Shown here one piece after another: positions 27,730-37,731 of a stretch of 64,000 nucleotides of DNA. A program made the translations under genes and the position numbers. How positions within the stretch are numbered: the stretch's first letter is position 1; every line of letters starts with the position of its first letter. The stretch comes from Bosea sp. NBC_00550. Lineage in GTDB: Bacteria; Pseudomonadota; Alphaproteobacteria; Rhizobiales; Beijerinckiaceae. The notes beneath the pieces are model-generated. The model saw nothing but the letters and a program-made list of their open reading frames with translations, was not told where the DNA came from and searched no databases. The stretch is taken from positions 2,294,001 through 2,358,000 of the forward strand of contig NZ_CP102772.1 of assembly GCF_026020075.1 (NCBI RefSeq), written 5' to 3'.

Positions 27730-29583
27730 GTGATCAGACCCTCGGGCCACCTGCAAGCTCTGCAGAACGATATTCTGGAAGACATCGCGCGGGGCGAGGC
27801 CCTCGCGACATGCATGGAGCGTCTCTGCCACCGGGCCGAGGCGATCTCGCCTGGCGTCGTCTGTTCCGTCGTCAACGTCGATGATCGCGGCTGCCTGCAG
27901 CCTCTCGCCTCGCCCAGCCTGCCCGCGCATTACATCGCCGGGATCGCCGGGATGCAGATCGGTCCCCAAGCCGGATCGTGCGGCACTGCGATCCATCGCG
28001 CCGCTCCGGTCGAAGTCACCGACATCGCGACCGATCCGCTCTGGCAATCCTATGCGCAGCTTGTCCTGCCGCTCGGCCTGCGCGCCTGCTGGTCGACCCC
28101 GATCAAGGCGCGCGACGGCCGCGTCGTCGGCGCCTTCGCCTTTTATTTCCCCAAGCCGCGCCAGCCGCGGGACCTCGAACGCCGCATCGTCGCGACCTGC
28201 GTGCATCTCTGCGCCATCGCGATCGAGCATGACGAGGTGCGCACGCGCAACCACCGCCTCGCCTATTTCGATACGCTGACCCGGTTGCCGAACCGCGCCC
28301 AGTTCAACGATGCGATCGCCACGATCAGCGCGGCCTCGCAGCGCTATGGGCTGCTGCTGATCGACATCGACCATCTGAAGATCGTGAACGATACGCTGGG
28401 CCACGCCGCCGGCGACAGCCTGATCGCCGGCGTGGGCGATCGGCTGAGCGCGGCCTTGGGCGGCTGCCTGACCTGCCGGATCGGCGGCGACGAATTTGCC
28501 GCGCTGATTCCCGGTTGCGACAGCGCCGCAAGGATGCGCAGCCTCGCCTCGGCCGCTCTCGCAGCCGTCGCCACGCCGCTCGACCATGACGGCCACAGCA
28601 TCCAGCCCAGCGTCACCATCGGCGGCGCCATTGCCGGCGAGGACGGGGAAGACAGCGTGACGCTCCGGCAGAATGCCGATCTCGCGCTTTATCATGCCAA
28701 GGAAACCCGCCGCGGCCGCTATGTGCGCTTCCGCCGGAAGCTGCGCAGCGCGATGATGCATCGCACCCGGATCCGTAAGGATGTCGCAGGCGCGCTCGGC
28801 AGCGAGCGCATCATTCCCTACTACCAGCCGATCATCCGGCTCGACACGGCCGAGATCGTGGGCGTCGAGGCACTCGCCCGCATGCGGCTCGATGACGGCC
28901 GCATCGTCGCGGCAGGCGAGTTCCAGGAGGCGTTGCAGGACCCCAAGATCGCCCACCGCATCACCACGCAGATGCTCGCTTCCGTCGCCGCCGACATGGC
29001 CGACTGGCAGGATGCCGGCCTGCATGTCCGGCATGTCGGCCTGAACGTGACCTCGGCCGATTTCCAGAAGGGTGACCTCGCCCAGCGTGCCGCAAGAGCG
29101 CTCGACAAGGGGGGCGTGCCGATGCAGCACCTCGTCATCGAGATCACCGAGCAGGTCTTCATGGGCGGGCGCAGGGACGGCGTCGCCAGGACGATGGAAG
29201 CGTTGCGCGCTCTCGGGATGCTGGTGGCGCTCGACGATTTCGGCACCGGCTTCGCCTCGCTGACCCATCTGCTCGATTTTCCGATCGACATCATCAAGAT
29301 CGACCGCTCCTTCGTCGGCCCCATCGACAGCGGCGCCCGCAGTGCGGTGATCGTCGAATCCCTGCTGACGATGACCCGCCGCCTCGGCATGAAGATCATC
29401 GCCGAAGGGATCGAGACCCAGTCGCAGGCCCAGCGCCTCGAGGAGATGGGTTGCCGCTTCGGACAGGGCTACCTCTATTCCCCGCCGGTCCCGGCATTCA
29501 TCATCCGCGAACTGGTGCAGCGCTTCGGCCAGGCCGCTCCCGCCTTCCTGCCCGAGCGCGATATCGTCGCCAACGCGGCGTGA
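27730..29583 (+). CDS. GAF-GGDEF-EAL cyclic-di-GMP turnover protein
   Basis: 617 residues in three parts: a GAF sensor domain (about 20-170, AGSCGTAIHRAAPVEVTDIATDPLW), a diguanylate cyclase domain with intact RIGGDEFAAL (about 180-335) and a phosphodiesterase EAL domain with VGVEALARM, ALDDFGTGFASL and DIIKIDRSFV. Both catalytic signatures look intact, so it may make or break c-di-GMP depending on the GAF signal. There are no membrane helices, so it is cytoplasmic. GTG start 27730. Single gene. Confidence 0.92.
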   Translation: MIRPSGHLQALQNDILEDIARGEALATCMERLCHRAEAISPGVVCSVVNVDDRGCLQPLASPSLPAHYIAGIAGMQIGPQAGSCGTAIHRAAPVEVTDIATDPLWQSYAQLVLPLGLRACWSTPIKARDGRVVGAFAFYFPKPRQPRDLERRIVATCVHLCAIAIEHDEVRTRNHRLAYFDTLTRLPNRAQFNDAIATISAASQRYGLLLIDIDHLKIVNDTLGHAAGDSLIAGVGDRLSAALGGCLTCRIGGDEFAALIPGCDSAARMRSLASAALAAVATPLDHDGHSIQPSVTIGGAIAGEDGEDSVTLRQNADLALYHAKETRRGRYVRFRRKLRSAMMHRTRIRKDVAGALGSERIIPYYQPIIRLDTAEIVGVEALARMRLDDGRIVAAGEFQEALQDPKIAHRITTQMLASVAADMADWQDAGLHVRHVGLNVTSADFQKGDLAQRAARALDKGGVPMQHLVIEITEQVFMGGRRDGVARTMEALRALGMLVALDDFGTGFASLTHLLDFPIDIIKIDRSFVGPIDSGARSAVIVESLLTMTRRLGMKIIAEGIETQSQAQRLEEMGCRFGQGYLYSPPVPAFIIRELVQRFGQAAPAFLPERDIVANAA

Positions 29584-29673
29584 CGCAGCGGACTTGAGAT
29601 TGCGCCGGTTTTACCCTATGAGCAGCGTCGCGCCCGGCTGACACCCTTGGAGGCTCTGGACGCACGAACCGAT

Positions 29674-29691
29674 GGCCGCCACGAGGCGGCC
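29674..29691 (+). terminator. Hairpin in the rplY leader
   Basis: GGCCGCC (29674-29680) and GGCGGCC (29685-29691) form a 7-bp stem with loop ACGA, followed by TTGTCATTT, and lie 30 bp before the rplY start. It may be a weak terminator for the upstream transcript or an attenuator for rplY; sequence alone does not separate these. Confidence 0.45.
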
Positions 29692-29720
29692 TTGTCATTT
29701 ACAAGTCAAGGACATCCAAC

Positions 29721-30347
29721 ATGACCGCCGTGAAGCAAATCGAGGCTTCGGCGCGCGCACAGGTCGGCAAGGGGGCCGCCCGTGCAGTTCGCCGCCAGGG
29801 CCAGACGCCTGCCGTGATCTATGGTGGGGGCGCTGCTCCCGAAGCCATCGCGCTCGACTCCAACAAGACCCGCCAGCTGATTTTCGGCGGCCACTTCCTG
29901 ACCACGATCTTCGAGATCACCGTCGCCGGCAAGAAGCACCGCGTCATTCCGCGGGACTACCAGCTCGACCCGGTCAAGGACTTCCCGCTGCACGTCGACT
30001 TCCTGCGCGTCGCCAAGGGCCAGACCGTGACCGTTCAGGTTCCGATCCACGTCATCGGCCAGGACGCCAGCCCCGGCATCAAGAACGGCGGTCTCGTCCA
30101 GCTCGTCGAGCACACCCTCGAAATCACCGTCGAGCCCGAGAACATTCCGGAAGCCTTCGAGGTCTCCGTCGCCGGCCTGAACATCGGTGACCAGATCGAA
30201 GCCAAGGCCATCAAGCTCCCGACCGGTGCCAAGCTGACCGTCGGTTCCGACGCGACGATCGTCACGCTCGCTCCGCCGACCGTCGATGTCGAGCCTGCGG
30301 CCGAGGCCGAGACGGCTGCCGAGGCTCCGACCGAAGCCAAGGCCTGA
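29721..30347 (+). CDS. rplY: 50S ribosomal protein L25/general stress protein Ctc
   Basis: 208 residues: an N-terminal 5S rRNA-binding L25 domain (ASARAQVGKGAARAVRRQGQTPAVIYGGG) and the C-terminal beta-rich CTC/TL5 domain (VEHTLEITVEPENIPEAFEVSVAGLNIGDQI), then an Ala/Glu-rich tail. This is the long form usual in alphaproteobacteria. AAGGA lies upstream of the ATG. The rplY-pth order is widely conserved. Confidence 0.95.
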   Translation: MTAVKQIEASARAQVGKGAARAVRRQGQTPAVIYGGGAAPEAIALDSNKTRQLIFGGHFLTTIFEITVAGKKHRVIPRDYQLDPVKDFPLHVDFLRVAKGQTVTVQVPIHVIGQDASPGIKNGGLVQLVEHTLEITVEPENIPEAFEVSVAGLNIGDQIEAKAIKLPTGAKLTVGSDATIVTLAPPTVDVEPAAEAETAAEAPTEAKA

Positions 30348-30394
30348 GGACGCGGCGCCAACCCGGCGCCCTCCCTGCCCAATCCAGTCGAACG

Positions 30395-30420
30395 AGACGG
30401 CCGGGACCTCCCGGCCGTCT
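30395..30420 (+). terminator. Strong hairpin between rplY and pth
   Basis: AGACGGCCGGGA (30395-30406) is fully complementary to TCCCGGCCGTCT (30409-30420) across a 2-nt loop, followed by TGCTAT rather than a T-run. It probably lowers read-through from rplY into pth, or stabilises the rplY message end. Confidence 0.6.
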
Positions 30421-30446
30421 TGCTATGAGCCTGCCGGAGTTCCGCC

Positions 30447-31061
30447 ATGCTGATCTTTGCCGGCCTCGGCAATCCGGGCGGGCGCTATGCCCGCAACCGG
30501 CACAATATCGGCTTCATGGCCGTCGAGGAGATCGCGCGCCTCCATCGCGCCTCGCCCTGGCGCGCGCGCTTCCAGGCGGAGGCCTGCGAGGCCACCATCG
30601 GGGCCGAGAAGATCATCCTGCTCAAGCCGCAGACCTACATGAACGAGTCCGGCCGCTCGATCGGCGAGGCCGCCCGCTTCTTCAAGATCGCCCCCGCCGA
30701 CGTCATCGTCTTCCACGACGAGCTCGACCTCCCGCCCGCGAAGCTCAGGGTCAAGCTCGGCGGCGGCAATGCCGGCCATAACGGGCTGCGCTCGACCACC
30801 GCGGCGATCGGCAACGAATACCGCCGCGTGCGGATGGGCATCGGCCATCCCGGCGACAAGGCGCTCGTCCATTCCTACGTGCTCAACGATTTCGGCAAGG
30901 TCGAGCAGCCCTGGGTCGAGGATCTCTGCACCGCCTGCGCCGATCACGCGGCCCTGCTGTCGGCCCATGACGATGCCGGTTTCCAGAACAAGGTGCATCT
31001 TTTCATGGATGCGCGTGGTCATGCCGCGGTGAAGCAACTCGGCGAGAAGGCTGCCGACTGA
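30447..31061 (+). CDS. pth: Aminoacyl-tRNA (peptidyl-tRNA) hydrolase
   Basis: 204 residues. Pth frees tRNA from peptides released by stalled ribosomes. [18 protein letters not shown] carries the catalytic His near residue 21, followed by PQTYMNESG and the active-site Asp region [32 protein letters not shown]. Full length. It is placed after rplY as in most Hyphomicrobiales and converges with the DUF5666-like gene. Confidence 0.96.
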   Translation: MLIFAGLGNPGGRYARNRHNIGFMAVEEIARLHRASPWRARFQAEACEATIGAEKIILLKPQTYMNESGRSIGEAARFFKIAPADVIVFHDELDLPPAKLRVKLGGGNAGHNGLRSTTAAIGNEYRRVRMGIGHPGDKALVHSYVLNDFGKVEQPWVEDLCTACADHAALLSAHDDAGFQNKVHLFMDARGHAAVKQLGEKAAD

Positions 31062-31065
31062 GCCG

Positions 31066-31671
31066 TCACAGGGGCAGCTTCGCCCCGGATTTGGCGACCG
31101 TGACGCGGCTCGTGCTGTAGCTGCCATCCGCTTGCCGGCTTGCCGTCATCGCGACCTGCGCGCCGGGCCTGAGTTCGCTCGCCTCGGCCGGCGCGGCCAT
31201 TAGGATGGCGGCTTCCGGCGTGATCACGACCTTCTGCTCGCCGCCGGGATAGCTCAGCACCAGGCTGGCGCCATCGACCCGCGAGACCGTCTCGGCCACC
31301 GTCGCATTGGTCATGGTCGAATCCGGCAGCACGCCCCAGGGCCGGTGCCCCTCGCCCGTGCCGCGCATCGCCTCGGGGAAGATGAATACCTGCACGGCTA
31401 GCAGGGTCCCGTCCGGCTGCGGCTTGGCGCCGACGCCGATGAAGCTGCCCTTGGCGATGTCGGAGGCCTTGGCGGGCACCACCCCGCCGGTGGAGAAGCC
31501 CGGCGCGAGCGCGATCTTGGCCTCGCGTCCCTCGGGAGTCTTGAGGGTCAGGACCGAGCCGTTCATGGCTTCGACCTCGCCCCGTAGCCGCGTGCCCCCC
31601 TGTTGGGCCTGCGCCGCGCCGACGGCAAGGAGGGAAGCGAGAACGACGGAGAAGAGCGGGAGCTTGCGCAT
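31066..31671 (-). CDS. Exported DUF5666-like beta-rich protein
   Basis: 201 residues with a signal peptide (MRKLPLFSVVLASLLAVGAAQAQ). The mature part has repeated OB-like beta units such as RLRGEVEAMNGSVLTLKTPEGREAKIALAPG, typical of DUF5666 and related metal/copper-stress proteins. ASDIAKGSFIGVGAKPQPDGTLLAVQVFIFPEAMRGTGEGH is a signature seen in many Hyphomicrobiales homologues. Function unknown; periplasmic. The signal peptide sets the start at 31671; the same frame stays open to 33654 opposite ychF, which I regard as a shadow. Confidence 0.82.
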   Translation of the reverse strand: MRKLPLFSVVLASLLAVGAAQAQQGGTRLRGEVEAMNGSVLTLKTPEGREAKIALAPGFSTGGVVPAKASDIAKGSFIGVGAKPQPDGTLLAVQVFIFPEAMRGTGEGHRPWGVLPDSTMTNATVAETVSRVDGASLVLSYPGGEQKVVITPEAAILMAAPAEASELRPGAQVAMTASRQADGSYSTSRVTVAKSGAKLPL

Positions 31672-31872
31672 GGGATAACCGATCGCGAGGAGGCCTGCCG
31701 GCGATCCAGCACCGCCGCCCGCCCAGCCGCCATGCACGTTCGCGTGAGCGGCACCTCGCCCATCCGGCCGGCGGCTCTTGTCTTTATCGCGCAAGCCCCC
31801 CAATAAGGCCGCAACTTTCAAAGCTTCACGCCCGGCAGCGGCCAATCGCGCCGGGCAACGGAACAGGCGATC

Positions 31873-32970
31873 ATGGGCTTCAAATGTGGCATCGTCGGCC
31901 TGCCGAACGTCGGCAAGTCGACCCTCTTCAACGCGCTGACGCAGACGGCCGCGGCACAGGCCGCGAACTATCCGTTCTGCACCATCGAGCCCAATGTCGG
32001 CGACGTCGCCGTCCCCGACGAGCGGCTGGAGAAGCTCGCCGCCATCGCCGGCTCCAAGGAGATCATCCCGACGCGGCTGACCTTCGTCGACATCGCCGGC
32101 CTGGTCCGCGGCGCCTCGAAGGGTGAAGGGCTCGGCAATCAGTTCCTCGCCAATATCCGCGAATGCGACGCCATCGCCCATGTCGTGCGCTGCTTCGAGG
32201 ATGGCGACATCACCCATGTCGAAGGCAAGGTCGCGCCGATCGACGACATCGAGATCATCGAGACCGAGCTGATGCTCTCCGATCTCGAAAGCCTCGAAAA
32301 GCGCGTCCTGCCCCTGGAGAAGAAGGCGAAGGCCGGCGACAAGGAGGCCAAGGAAGCGGCCGATCTGATGAATCGCTGCCTCGTGCTGCTGCGTGACGGC
32401 AAGCCCGCCCGCCTCGTCCAGCTCGCCGCCGAGGAACGCCGGCCCTTCGAATTGCTCGGCCTGCTCTCCTCGAAGCCCGTCCTCTATGTCTGCAATGTCG
32501 AGGAAGCCAGCGCCGACAAGGGCAATGCCTTCTCCGAGCAGGTGAAGAAGCGCGCCGCCGAGGAAGGCGCCGTCGCCGTGGTCGTCTCGGCCAAGATCGA
32601 GAGCGAGATCGCGGTGCTGCCGCCCGAGGAGCAGGCGGATTATCTCGAGGCGGTCGGCCTCGAGGAGCCCGGGCTGAACCGCGTCATCCGCGCCGGCTAC
32701 AGCCTGCTCAACCTCGTGACCTACTTCACCGTCGGTCCCAAGGAGGCCCGCGCCTGGACGATCGAGAAGGGCACCAAGGGCCCGCAGGCGGCAGGCGTGA
32801 TCCATACCGATTTCGAGAAGGGCTATATCCGCGCCGAGACCATCGCCTATGACGACTATGTCGCCAACAAGGGCGAGGCCGGGGCGCGCGAAGCCGGCAA
32901 GTTCCGCCTCGAAGGCAAGGAATACGTCGTCGCCGACGGCGACGTGCTGCATTTCCGCTTCGCGAACTGA
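31873..32970 (+). CDS. ychF: Redox-regulated Obg-like ATPase YchF
   Basis: 365 residues, universal P-loop protein. G1 is GLPNVGKSTLFNALT. G3 is DIAGLVRGAS. The G4 position reads NVEE rather than NKxD, the change that makes YchF prefer ATP over GTP. The C-terminal TGS-like domain has YFTVGPKEARAWTIEKGTKGPQAAGVIHTDFEKGYIRAE. It associates with ribosomes and influences oxidative-stress responses. Normal length. Confidence 0.96.
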   Translation: MGFKCGIVGLPNVGKSTLFNALTQTAAAQAANYPFCTIEPNVGDVAVPDERLEKLAAIAGSKEIIPTRLTFVDIAGLVRGASKGEGLGNQFLANIRECDAIAHVVRCFEDGDITHVEGKVAPIDDIEIIETELMLSDLESLEKRVLPLEKKAKAGDKEAKEAADLMNRCLVLLRDGKPARLVQLAAEERRPFELLGLLSSKPVLYVCNVEEASADKGNAFSEQVKKRAAEEGAVAVVVSAKIESEIAVLPPEEQADYLEAVGLEEPGLNRVIRAGYSLLNLVTYFTVGPKEARAWTIEKGTKGPQAAGVIHTDFEKGYIRAETIAYDDYVANKGEAGAREAGKFRLEGKEYVVADGDVLHFRFAN

Positions 32971-32994
32971 GGCGCGCCCAGAGGATCCCGGCCG

Positions 32995-34011
32995 ATGCTG
33001 CAGTTCGAGGATTTCGTCGCCGGCGCGGTCACGCGCTCGCGCGGCATCGCCGTTTCTCAGGACGAGCTGATCGCCTTTGCCTCGCGCTACGACGCGCAGG
33101 ATTTCCATGTCGATCCGGAAGCCGCCAAGGCGAGCTTCGTCGGCGGGCTGATCGGCTCCGGCTGGCATAGCTGTTCGCTGCTGATGCGCTTGATGGCGGA
33201 GGAGTTCCTGCTGGACTCCACCGGCATGGGTGCGCCCGGCATCGAGGAGGTGAAGTGGCTGCGGCCCGTCTTCCCCGGGGACACGCTGAGCGCGCGACGA
33301 ACCGTGCTTGAGACCAAGGCCTCGCGCTCGCGCCCGGAAATGGGCCTGGTGCGCTTCCGGCTCGAATTGCTCAACCAGCGCGACGAGCCGGTGCTGGAGC
33401 AGACCAACTGGATCATGTTCGGCCGCAAGGGCTCCGGCATCGCTCCGCAGCCGACCGGGAACTGGCTCGCGCATTCCGCGCGGTATGAGCGCCCGGCCAT
33501 CGAGAGCCCGCTCGAAAAGCCCGCCACAGCTGCGGAACCGACCCGCTTCTTCGAGGAACTGGAGATCGGCAGCCGCCATGAGCTCGGCAGCTTCGTCTTC
33601 ACCGCCGGGGAGATCGTCGCCTTCGCCCGCAGCTTCGATCCGCAGCCCTTCCATATGGACGAGGCGGCGGCCGAGGCCTCATCCTTCGGCAAGCTTGCGG
33701 CCTCGGGCTGGCACACAGCCGCCGTCTGGATGGCGACGATGGTCTCGCATCGCGAGCGCCAGCTCGCGGCGACGACCGGGCGCCCTGCGCGCCTCGGCCC
33801 CTCGCCCGGCTTCAAGAATCTGCGCTGGTCGAAACCGGTCTTCGCCGGCGACCGCATCACCTATTTTTCGGAAGTGATCGACAAGCGCGAGAGCGCCTCG
33901 CGGCCGCAATGGGGCCTGTTCTTCCACCGCAACACCGGCGTCAACCAGCACGGCGAAGAGGTCTTCAGCTTCGACGGCTGTGTCTTCGTCGAGCGCAAGC
34001 CCGCGGCCTGA
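32995..34011 (+). CDS. Double-hotdog MaoC-family dehydratase
   Basis: 338 residues made of two tandem MaoC-like hotdog domains. Each keeps the hydratase-type Asp/His segment: SRYDAQDFHVDPEAA ... GLIGSGWHSCSLLMRL in the first (25-75) and ARSFDPQPFHMDEAAAEAS ... KLAASGWHTAAVWM in the second (205-245). These domains hydrate enoyl-CoA thioesters. The pair resembles FAS2-type or mesaconyl-CoA hydratase-like proteins; the substrate is unknown. It starts 24 bp after ychF. Confidence 0.87.
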   Translation: MLQFEDFVAGAVTRSRGIAVSQDELIAFASRYDAQDFHVDPEAAKASFVGGLIGSGWHSCSLLMRLMAEEFLLDSTGMGAPGIEEVKWLRPVFPGDTLSARRTVLETKASRSRPEMGLVRFRLELLNQRDEPVLEQTNWIMFGRKGSGIAPQPTGNWLAHSARYERPAIESPLEKPATAAEPTRFFEELEIGSRHELGSFVFTAGEIVAFARSFDPQPFHMDEAAAEASSFGKLAASGWHTAAVWMATMVSHRERQLAATTGRPARLGPSPGFKNLRWSKPVFAGDRITYFSEVIDKRESASRPQWGLFFHRNTGVNQHGEEVFSFDGCVFVERKPAA

Positions 34012-34013
34012 AT

Positions 34014-35318
34014 TCAGCCCGCTCTAGCGTTGGCCGAAACGGGTAGAAGCAAGATCTCGATCCGGTCGCGGCCATTGCGTTTCGCCGCATAGAGCGCCTC
34101 GTCGGCACTGGCATAGAGGGCATCGCCGTTGAGCGGCCCCTGGCCGCAGCACAGCCCGATCGACACCGTCGCGCCCTGCAATTGTGCGTCGACCGCGCGC
34201 CAGGGCGCCTGGGCCAGCGCATGCCGGATCGCTTCCGCGACGCCCTTCGCCTGATCCGCCGTCACATCGGCGATCAAGACGCCGAATTCCTCGCCGCCAA
34301 GCCGTGCGACGAGCAGCGCCTGGCTGGTCGGGGGGCCGGCGATGATCTGCGCCACCATGCGCAGGCAGGTATCGCCGGCGACATGGCCGAACTGGTCGTT
34401 GATCGCCTTGAAGTGATCGACATCGACGATCAACAGCGCCAGCGTCTGCACACGAGCCGCCTCGCTGGCGAGGCATTCGATGAAGCGGCGGCGGTTGGCG
34501 AGCCCCGTCAGCCCGTCAGTCTGCGCCAATTGGACAAGTTCGGCATTGGCCTGCCGCAAGGCGTCCCGCGCGCTCATGAGCGCTGCCTGCTGGCGTTTCG
34601 CCATCGTGATGTCGGCATGGATGAAGCAGCTCAGCCCCTCGACCGTATGGCGAGCGACGACGCGCCGCCAGCGCTGCCCCGGCAGTTCGATCTCGAAGGG
34701 CGCGCCATCATAGCGCAGACCGTTGAGGATGCTGGCCCGCAGGCCCGCGACGGCCGAAACGCCGCGCCAGCATTCGGCGACGATCTGGTCGAACGTCAAT
34801 CCGACGATCAGCATGTCAGCGGGAATGTCGTAGAGCTGGCGGAACGCATCGTTGGCCGCGATGATCCGGTCTTCGCCGTCGAGCAACATCGCACCGTCGG
34901 GAATGAAACGAAGCGCCTCGAAAGCGGGCAGCATGGCGTCCGCCGCATCGACTTGGTGCGCGGTCTGGATCATCTGCCACATCCGCACCCGGCTGCCGCA
35001 GGGCGCCCTGAGCGAAGTCGCGCGCAGCCGCCGGCCATTGTGCAGGAATTCGAAGGCCTGGGTCTGGTTTTCGTGGCGGGCCATGCCCTCTGCGATGTAG
35101 CGCTCGATATCCGGCATCTCCTCCGGCGCAAGCCGCAGCGTGTAGAACCGCCGCAGGTTGTCGACATAGGGCTCGCCCGGATAGATCAGGCCGTCGTCCT
35201 CAGGGAAGAAGTGCAGGAACGTGCGGTTCCAGCTGACGGCGCGATGCTCGGCATCGTATTCACACACGCCGACCGAGAGCACATCGAATGATTCGTGCAG
35301 ATAGCGCGAAACGATCAT
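34014..35318 (-). CDS. PAS-GGDEF diguanylate cyclase
   Basis: 434 residues. Two PAS-like sensor segments (about 1-110 and 130-255, the first with VGVCEYDAEHRAVSWN) precede a GGDEF domain with LTGLANRRRF and RLGGEEFGVLIAD. GGEEF is an active variant of the signature, so cyclic-di-GMP synthesis is likely. No membrane helix, cytoplasmic. It converges with the MaoC gene 2 bp away. This PAS-PAS-GGDEF arrangement is common in Hyphomicrobiales. Confidence 0.9.
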   Translation of the reverse strand: MIVSRYLHESFDVLSVGVCEYDAEHRAVSWNRTFLHFFPEDDGLIYPGEPYVDNLRRFYTLRLAPEEMPDIERYIAEGMARHENQTQAFEFLHNGRRLRATSLRAPCGSRVRMWQMIQTAHQVDAADAMLPAFEALRFIPDGAMLLDGEDRIIAANDAFRQLYDIPADMLIVGLTFDQIVAECWRGVSAVAGLRASILNGLRYDGAPFEIELPGQRWRRVVARHTVEGLSCFIHADITMAKRQQAALMSARDALRQANAELVQLAQTDGLTGLANRRRFIECLASEAARVQTLALLIVDVDHFKAINDQFGHVAGDTCLRMVAQIIAGPPTSQALLVARLGGEEFGVLIADVTADQAKGVAEAIRHALAQAPWRAVDAQLQGATVSIGLCCGQGPLNGDALYASADEALYAAKRNGRDRIEILLLPVSANARAG

Positions 35319-35371
35319 GATCCATGTCTACGCGGCATTGTTTAACGCTGCGTAAGACGAGCCTCGCCAGA

Positions 35372-36016
35372 TTAACCGACCTTGCCGTAGCCCGCGAATT
35401 TGGCGCCGACGCGCTCCATTTCGGCGCCATCGAGGATGATCGGCTCAAGCCCCGCCGCCAGGATGTCGAGATACTGGCCTGCGAGGTTCTCGACCTCGGC
35501 AACGATGGTGTGGGCGCCCGCCAATGTCTGTCCGAGCGCGATGACGCCGTGGTTGGCGAGCAGCACCGCCTTGCGTCCATCGAGCCCCCTCACGGCATTG
35601 GCTGCCAGCTCGGGCGAGCCGAAGGTCGCGTAATCCGCGCAGCGCACATCGGCGCCGCCGCAAAGCGCGATCATGTAGTGGAAGGCCGGGATGCCGCGCC
35701 GGGTGCTGGAAAGCGCCGTGGCACGCGGCGAATGGGTATGCACGATCGCCTGCGCATCCGGCCGCGCCTTGTAGATCTCGACGTGGAAGGGCCATTCCGA
35801 GGAGGGCTTGCGCGTGCCGTCCAGAACCGTGCCGTCGAGCGACAGATGGATCAGATCCTCGGGTTTCGTCTTCGCATAGGGCAGTCCCGAGGGCGTGATC
35901 AGCAACCCCTCGCCGAAGCGTGCGGAGACATTGCCCGATTTCGACGGGCAGAAGCCCGCAAGGTCGATCGCCTGTGCGACCGCCACGATCTCCTGCCGCA
36001 GCTCCAGTTCGTTCAT
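35372..36016 (-). CDS. Class II aldolase/adducin-family protein in a methylthioadenosine salvage operon
   Basis: 214 residues with the class II aldolase pattern: [18 protein letters not shown], the catalytic acid in [27 protein letters not shown] (metal-binding His-x-His) and [11 protein letters not shown]. In Rhodospirillum and some E. coli an aldolase of this family, next to MtnA, splits 5-methylthioribulose 1-phosphate into DHAP and methylthioacetaldehyde (the DHAP shunt). Its ATG overlaps the mtnA stop (ATGA), which supports that role. A dehydratase (MtnB) role is less likely since mtnC/D are absent here. Confidence 0.87.
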   Translation of the reverse strand: MNELELRQEIVAVAQAIDLAGFCPSKSGNVSARFGEGLLITPSGLPYAKTKPEDLIHLSLDGTVLDGTRKPSSEWPFHVEIYKARPDAQAIVHTHSPRATALSSTRRGIPAFHYMIALCGGADVRCADYATFGSPELAANAVRGLDGRKAVLLANHGVIALGQTLAGAHTIVAEVENLAGQYLDILAAGLEPIILDGAEMERVGAKFAGYGKVG

Positions 36017-37122
36017 CCTGTCGCCCTGCTTGCCAGATCGGGAAAGAGTTGCTCGAGGCCCTCAGTGCTCGCCGCGCAGACACCGCGCTCGGTGATGAGC
36101 CCGGTGACCAGCCGCGCCGGCGTGACGTCGAAGGCCGGATTGACCGCATTGCTGCCCGGCGCGACGACGCGGACGGAGCGCACCTCGCCATCCTCGGCCA
36201 GCCCGGACAGATGCGTCACCTCGCGCGCCGCCCGCTCCTCGATCGGAATGTCGGCGAGGCCGTCGCGGATGCTCCAGTCGATCGTCGGCGACGGCAGTGC
36301 GACATAGAACGGCACGCCGTTATCGTGGGCCGCGAGCGCCTTGAGATAGGTGCCGATCTTGTTGGCGACATCGCCATCGGCCGTGGTGCGGTCGGTGCCG
36401 ACGATAACCATGTCGACCGCGCCGCGCTGCATCAGATGCCCGCCGGCATTGTCGGTGATCACCGTGTGCGGCACGCCATGGGCGCCGAGCTCATAGGCCG
36501 TCAGCGCCGCGCCTTGGTTGCGCGGGCGCGTCTCGTCGACCCAGACATGGACAGGGATGCCGGCATCGTGAGCCAGATAGATCGGCGCCAGCGCCGTGCC
36601 CCAGTCCACCGTGGCGATCCAGCCGGCATTGCAATGGGTGAGGATGTTGACCGGCTGCCCCGCCGGCTTGCGCGCCGCGATCTCGCGGATCAACGGCAAC
36701 CCGTGCTCGCCGATGGCGCGGCAGAGCGCGACATCCTCGTCGCAGATCGCCGCCGCCTCGGCATAGGCGGTTTCCGCCCGGCGTTCGGAAGGCTTGGCCG
36801 CCAGCACTCGCTGCATGCGTTCCAGGGCCCAGTGCAGGTTGACCGCGGTCGGGCGCGTTGCGCCCAGCAGCGCCAGCGCCGCTTCCAGTGCAGCGTCGGA
36901 GGCATCCGCCCGCATCGCCAGCGCGACGCCATAGGCGGCTGTTGCGCCGATCAGCGGCGCGCCCCGCACCACCATGGAGCGGATCGCGTCGGCGGCCTGC
37001 TCGGCCGAGCCCAGCGCCACCGTCTCGAAGCGGAAGGGCAGCCGCGTCTGGTCGATCACCACGACGCGCCAGCCATCCTGCCCGAGCCAGATCGTTCGAT
37101 AATGCTGGCCGTTGATCTTCAT
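36013..37122 (-). CDS. mtnA: S-methyl-5-thioribose-1-phosphate isomerase
   Basis: 369 residues, eIF2B-like fold. MtnA isomerises 5-methylthioribose 1-phosphate (or 5-deoxyribose 1-phosphate) to the ribulose form. Key segments are [45 protein letters not shown] (active-site Cys) and [20 protein letters not shown] (Asp). It sits second to last in the operon mtnP-apt-mtnA-aldolase, 6 bp from apt and overlapping the aldolase start. Confidence 0.95.
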   Translation of the reverse strand: MKINGQHYRTIWLGQDGWRVVVIDQTRLPFRFETVALGSAEQAADAIRSMVVRGAPLIGATAAYGVALAMRADASDAALEAALALLGATRPTAVNLHWALERMQRVLAAKPSERRAETAYAEAAAICDEDVALCRAIGEHGLPLIREIAARKPAGQPVNILTHCNAGWIATVDWGTALAPIYLAHDAGIPVHVWVDETRPRNQGAALTAYELGAHGVPHTVITDNAGGHLMQRGAVDMVIVGTDRTTADGDVANKIGTYLKALAAHDNGVPFYVALPSPTIDWSIRDGLADIPIEERAAREVTHLSGLAEDGEVRSVRVVAPGSNAVNPAFDVTPARLVTGLITERGVCAASTEGLEQLFPDLASRATG

Positions 37123-37128
37123 GCGCGC

Positions 37129-37656
37129 TCAGTGATCGGCGAAGGAGACGAGCGTCCGCACGGGCACGCCGAGCCTGCGGATCTTGTCGGCCCCGCCGAG
37201 CTCGGGGAGGTCGACGATGAAGCACGCTGCCACCACCTCCGCCCCCAGGCCGGCGAGCAGATTGACGGCCGCTTCGGCCGTGCCGCCGGTCGCGACGAGA
37301 TCATCGACCAGCAGCACCCGCTCGCCCGGCTGCACCGCGTCGCGATGGATCTCGATCTCGTCCGTGCCGTATTCGAGCGCATAGGTCGCGCGCAACGTTT
37401 CCCGCGGCAGCTTGCCCTTCTTGCGCACGGGGATGAAGCCGGCCGAGAGCTGGTGCGCCACAGCGCCGCCGAGAATGAAGCCCCGCGCCTCGATGCCGGC
37501 AATCTTGGCGATCTTCAGCCCGGCGAAGGGCTGCACCAGCTCGTCCACGGCACGGCGGAAGGCCCGCGCATCGCCGAGCAGCGTGGTGATGTCGCGAAAG
37601 ACGATGCCGGGCCGGGGATAGTCCGGGATCGCGCGGATGCTGTCGGCGAGGTTCAT
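37129..37656 (-). CDS. apt: Adenine phosphoribosyltransferase
   Basis: Apt salvages adenine to AMP with PRPP. In this operon the adenine comes from MtnP-type phosphorolysis of methylthioadenosine. 175 residues from [27 protein letters not shown]. The PRPP loop [17 protein letters not shown] and [14 protein letters not shown] are present. A longer start at 37728 (199 residues) is possible because the frame continues, but the shorter one matches the family length. Confidence 0.93.
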   Translation of the reverse strand: MNLADSIRAIPDYPRPGIVFRDITTLLGDARAFRRAVDELVQPFAGLKIAKIAGIEARGFILGGAVAHQLSAGFIPVRKKGKLPRETLRATYALEYGTDEIEIHRDAVQPGERVLLVDDLVATGGTAEAAVNLLAGLGAEVVAACFIVDLPELGGADKIRRLGVPVRTLVSFADH

Positions 37657-37731
37657 GGGCGTCGTCTCGGGCGTGGTGACGGACGCCTTGGTCGGACGCC
37701 GAGCCGGCTTCGTCAAGGGCACAGCCATGAC

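Noticed and set aside
31066..33654. An 862-codon minus-strand frame opposite ychF and the MaoC gene
   Set aside because: Only its last 201 codons (signal peptide onward) look like a protein. The rest is the GC-rich antisense of two clear genes and has no domain.
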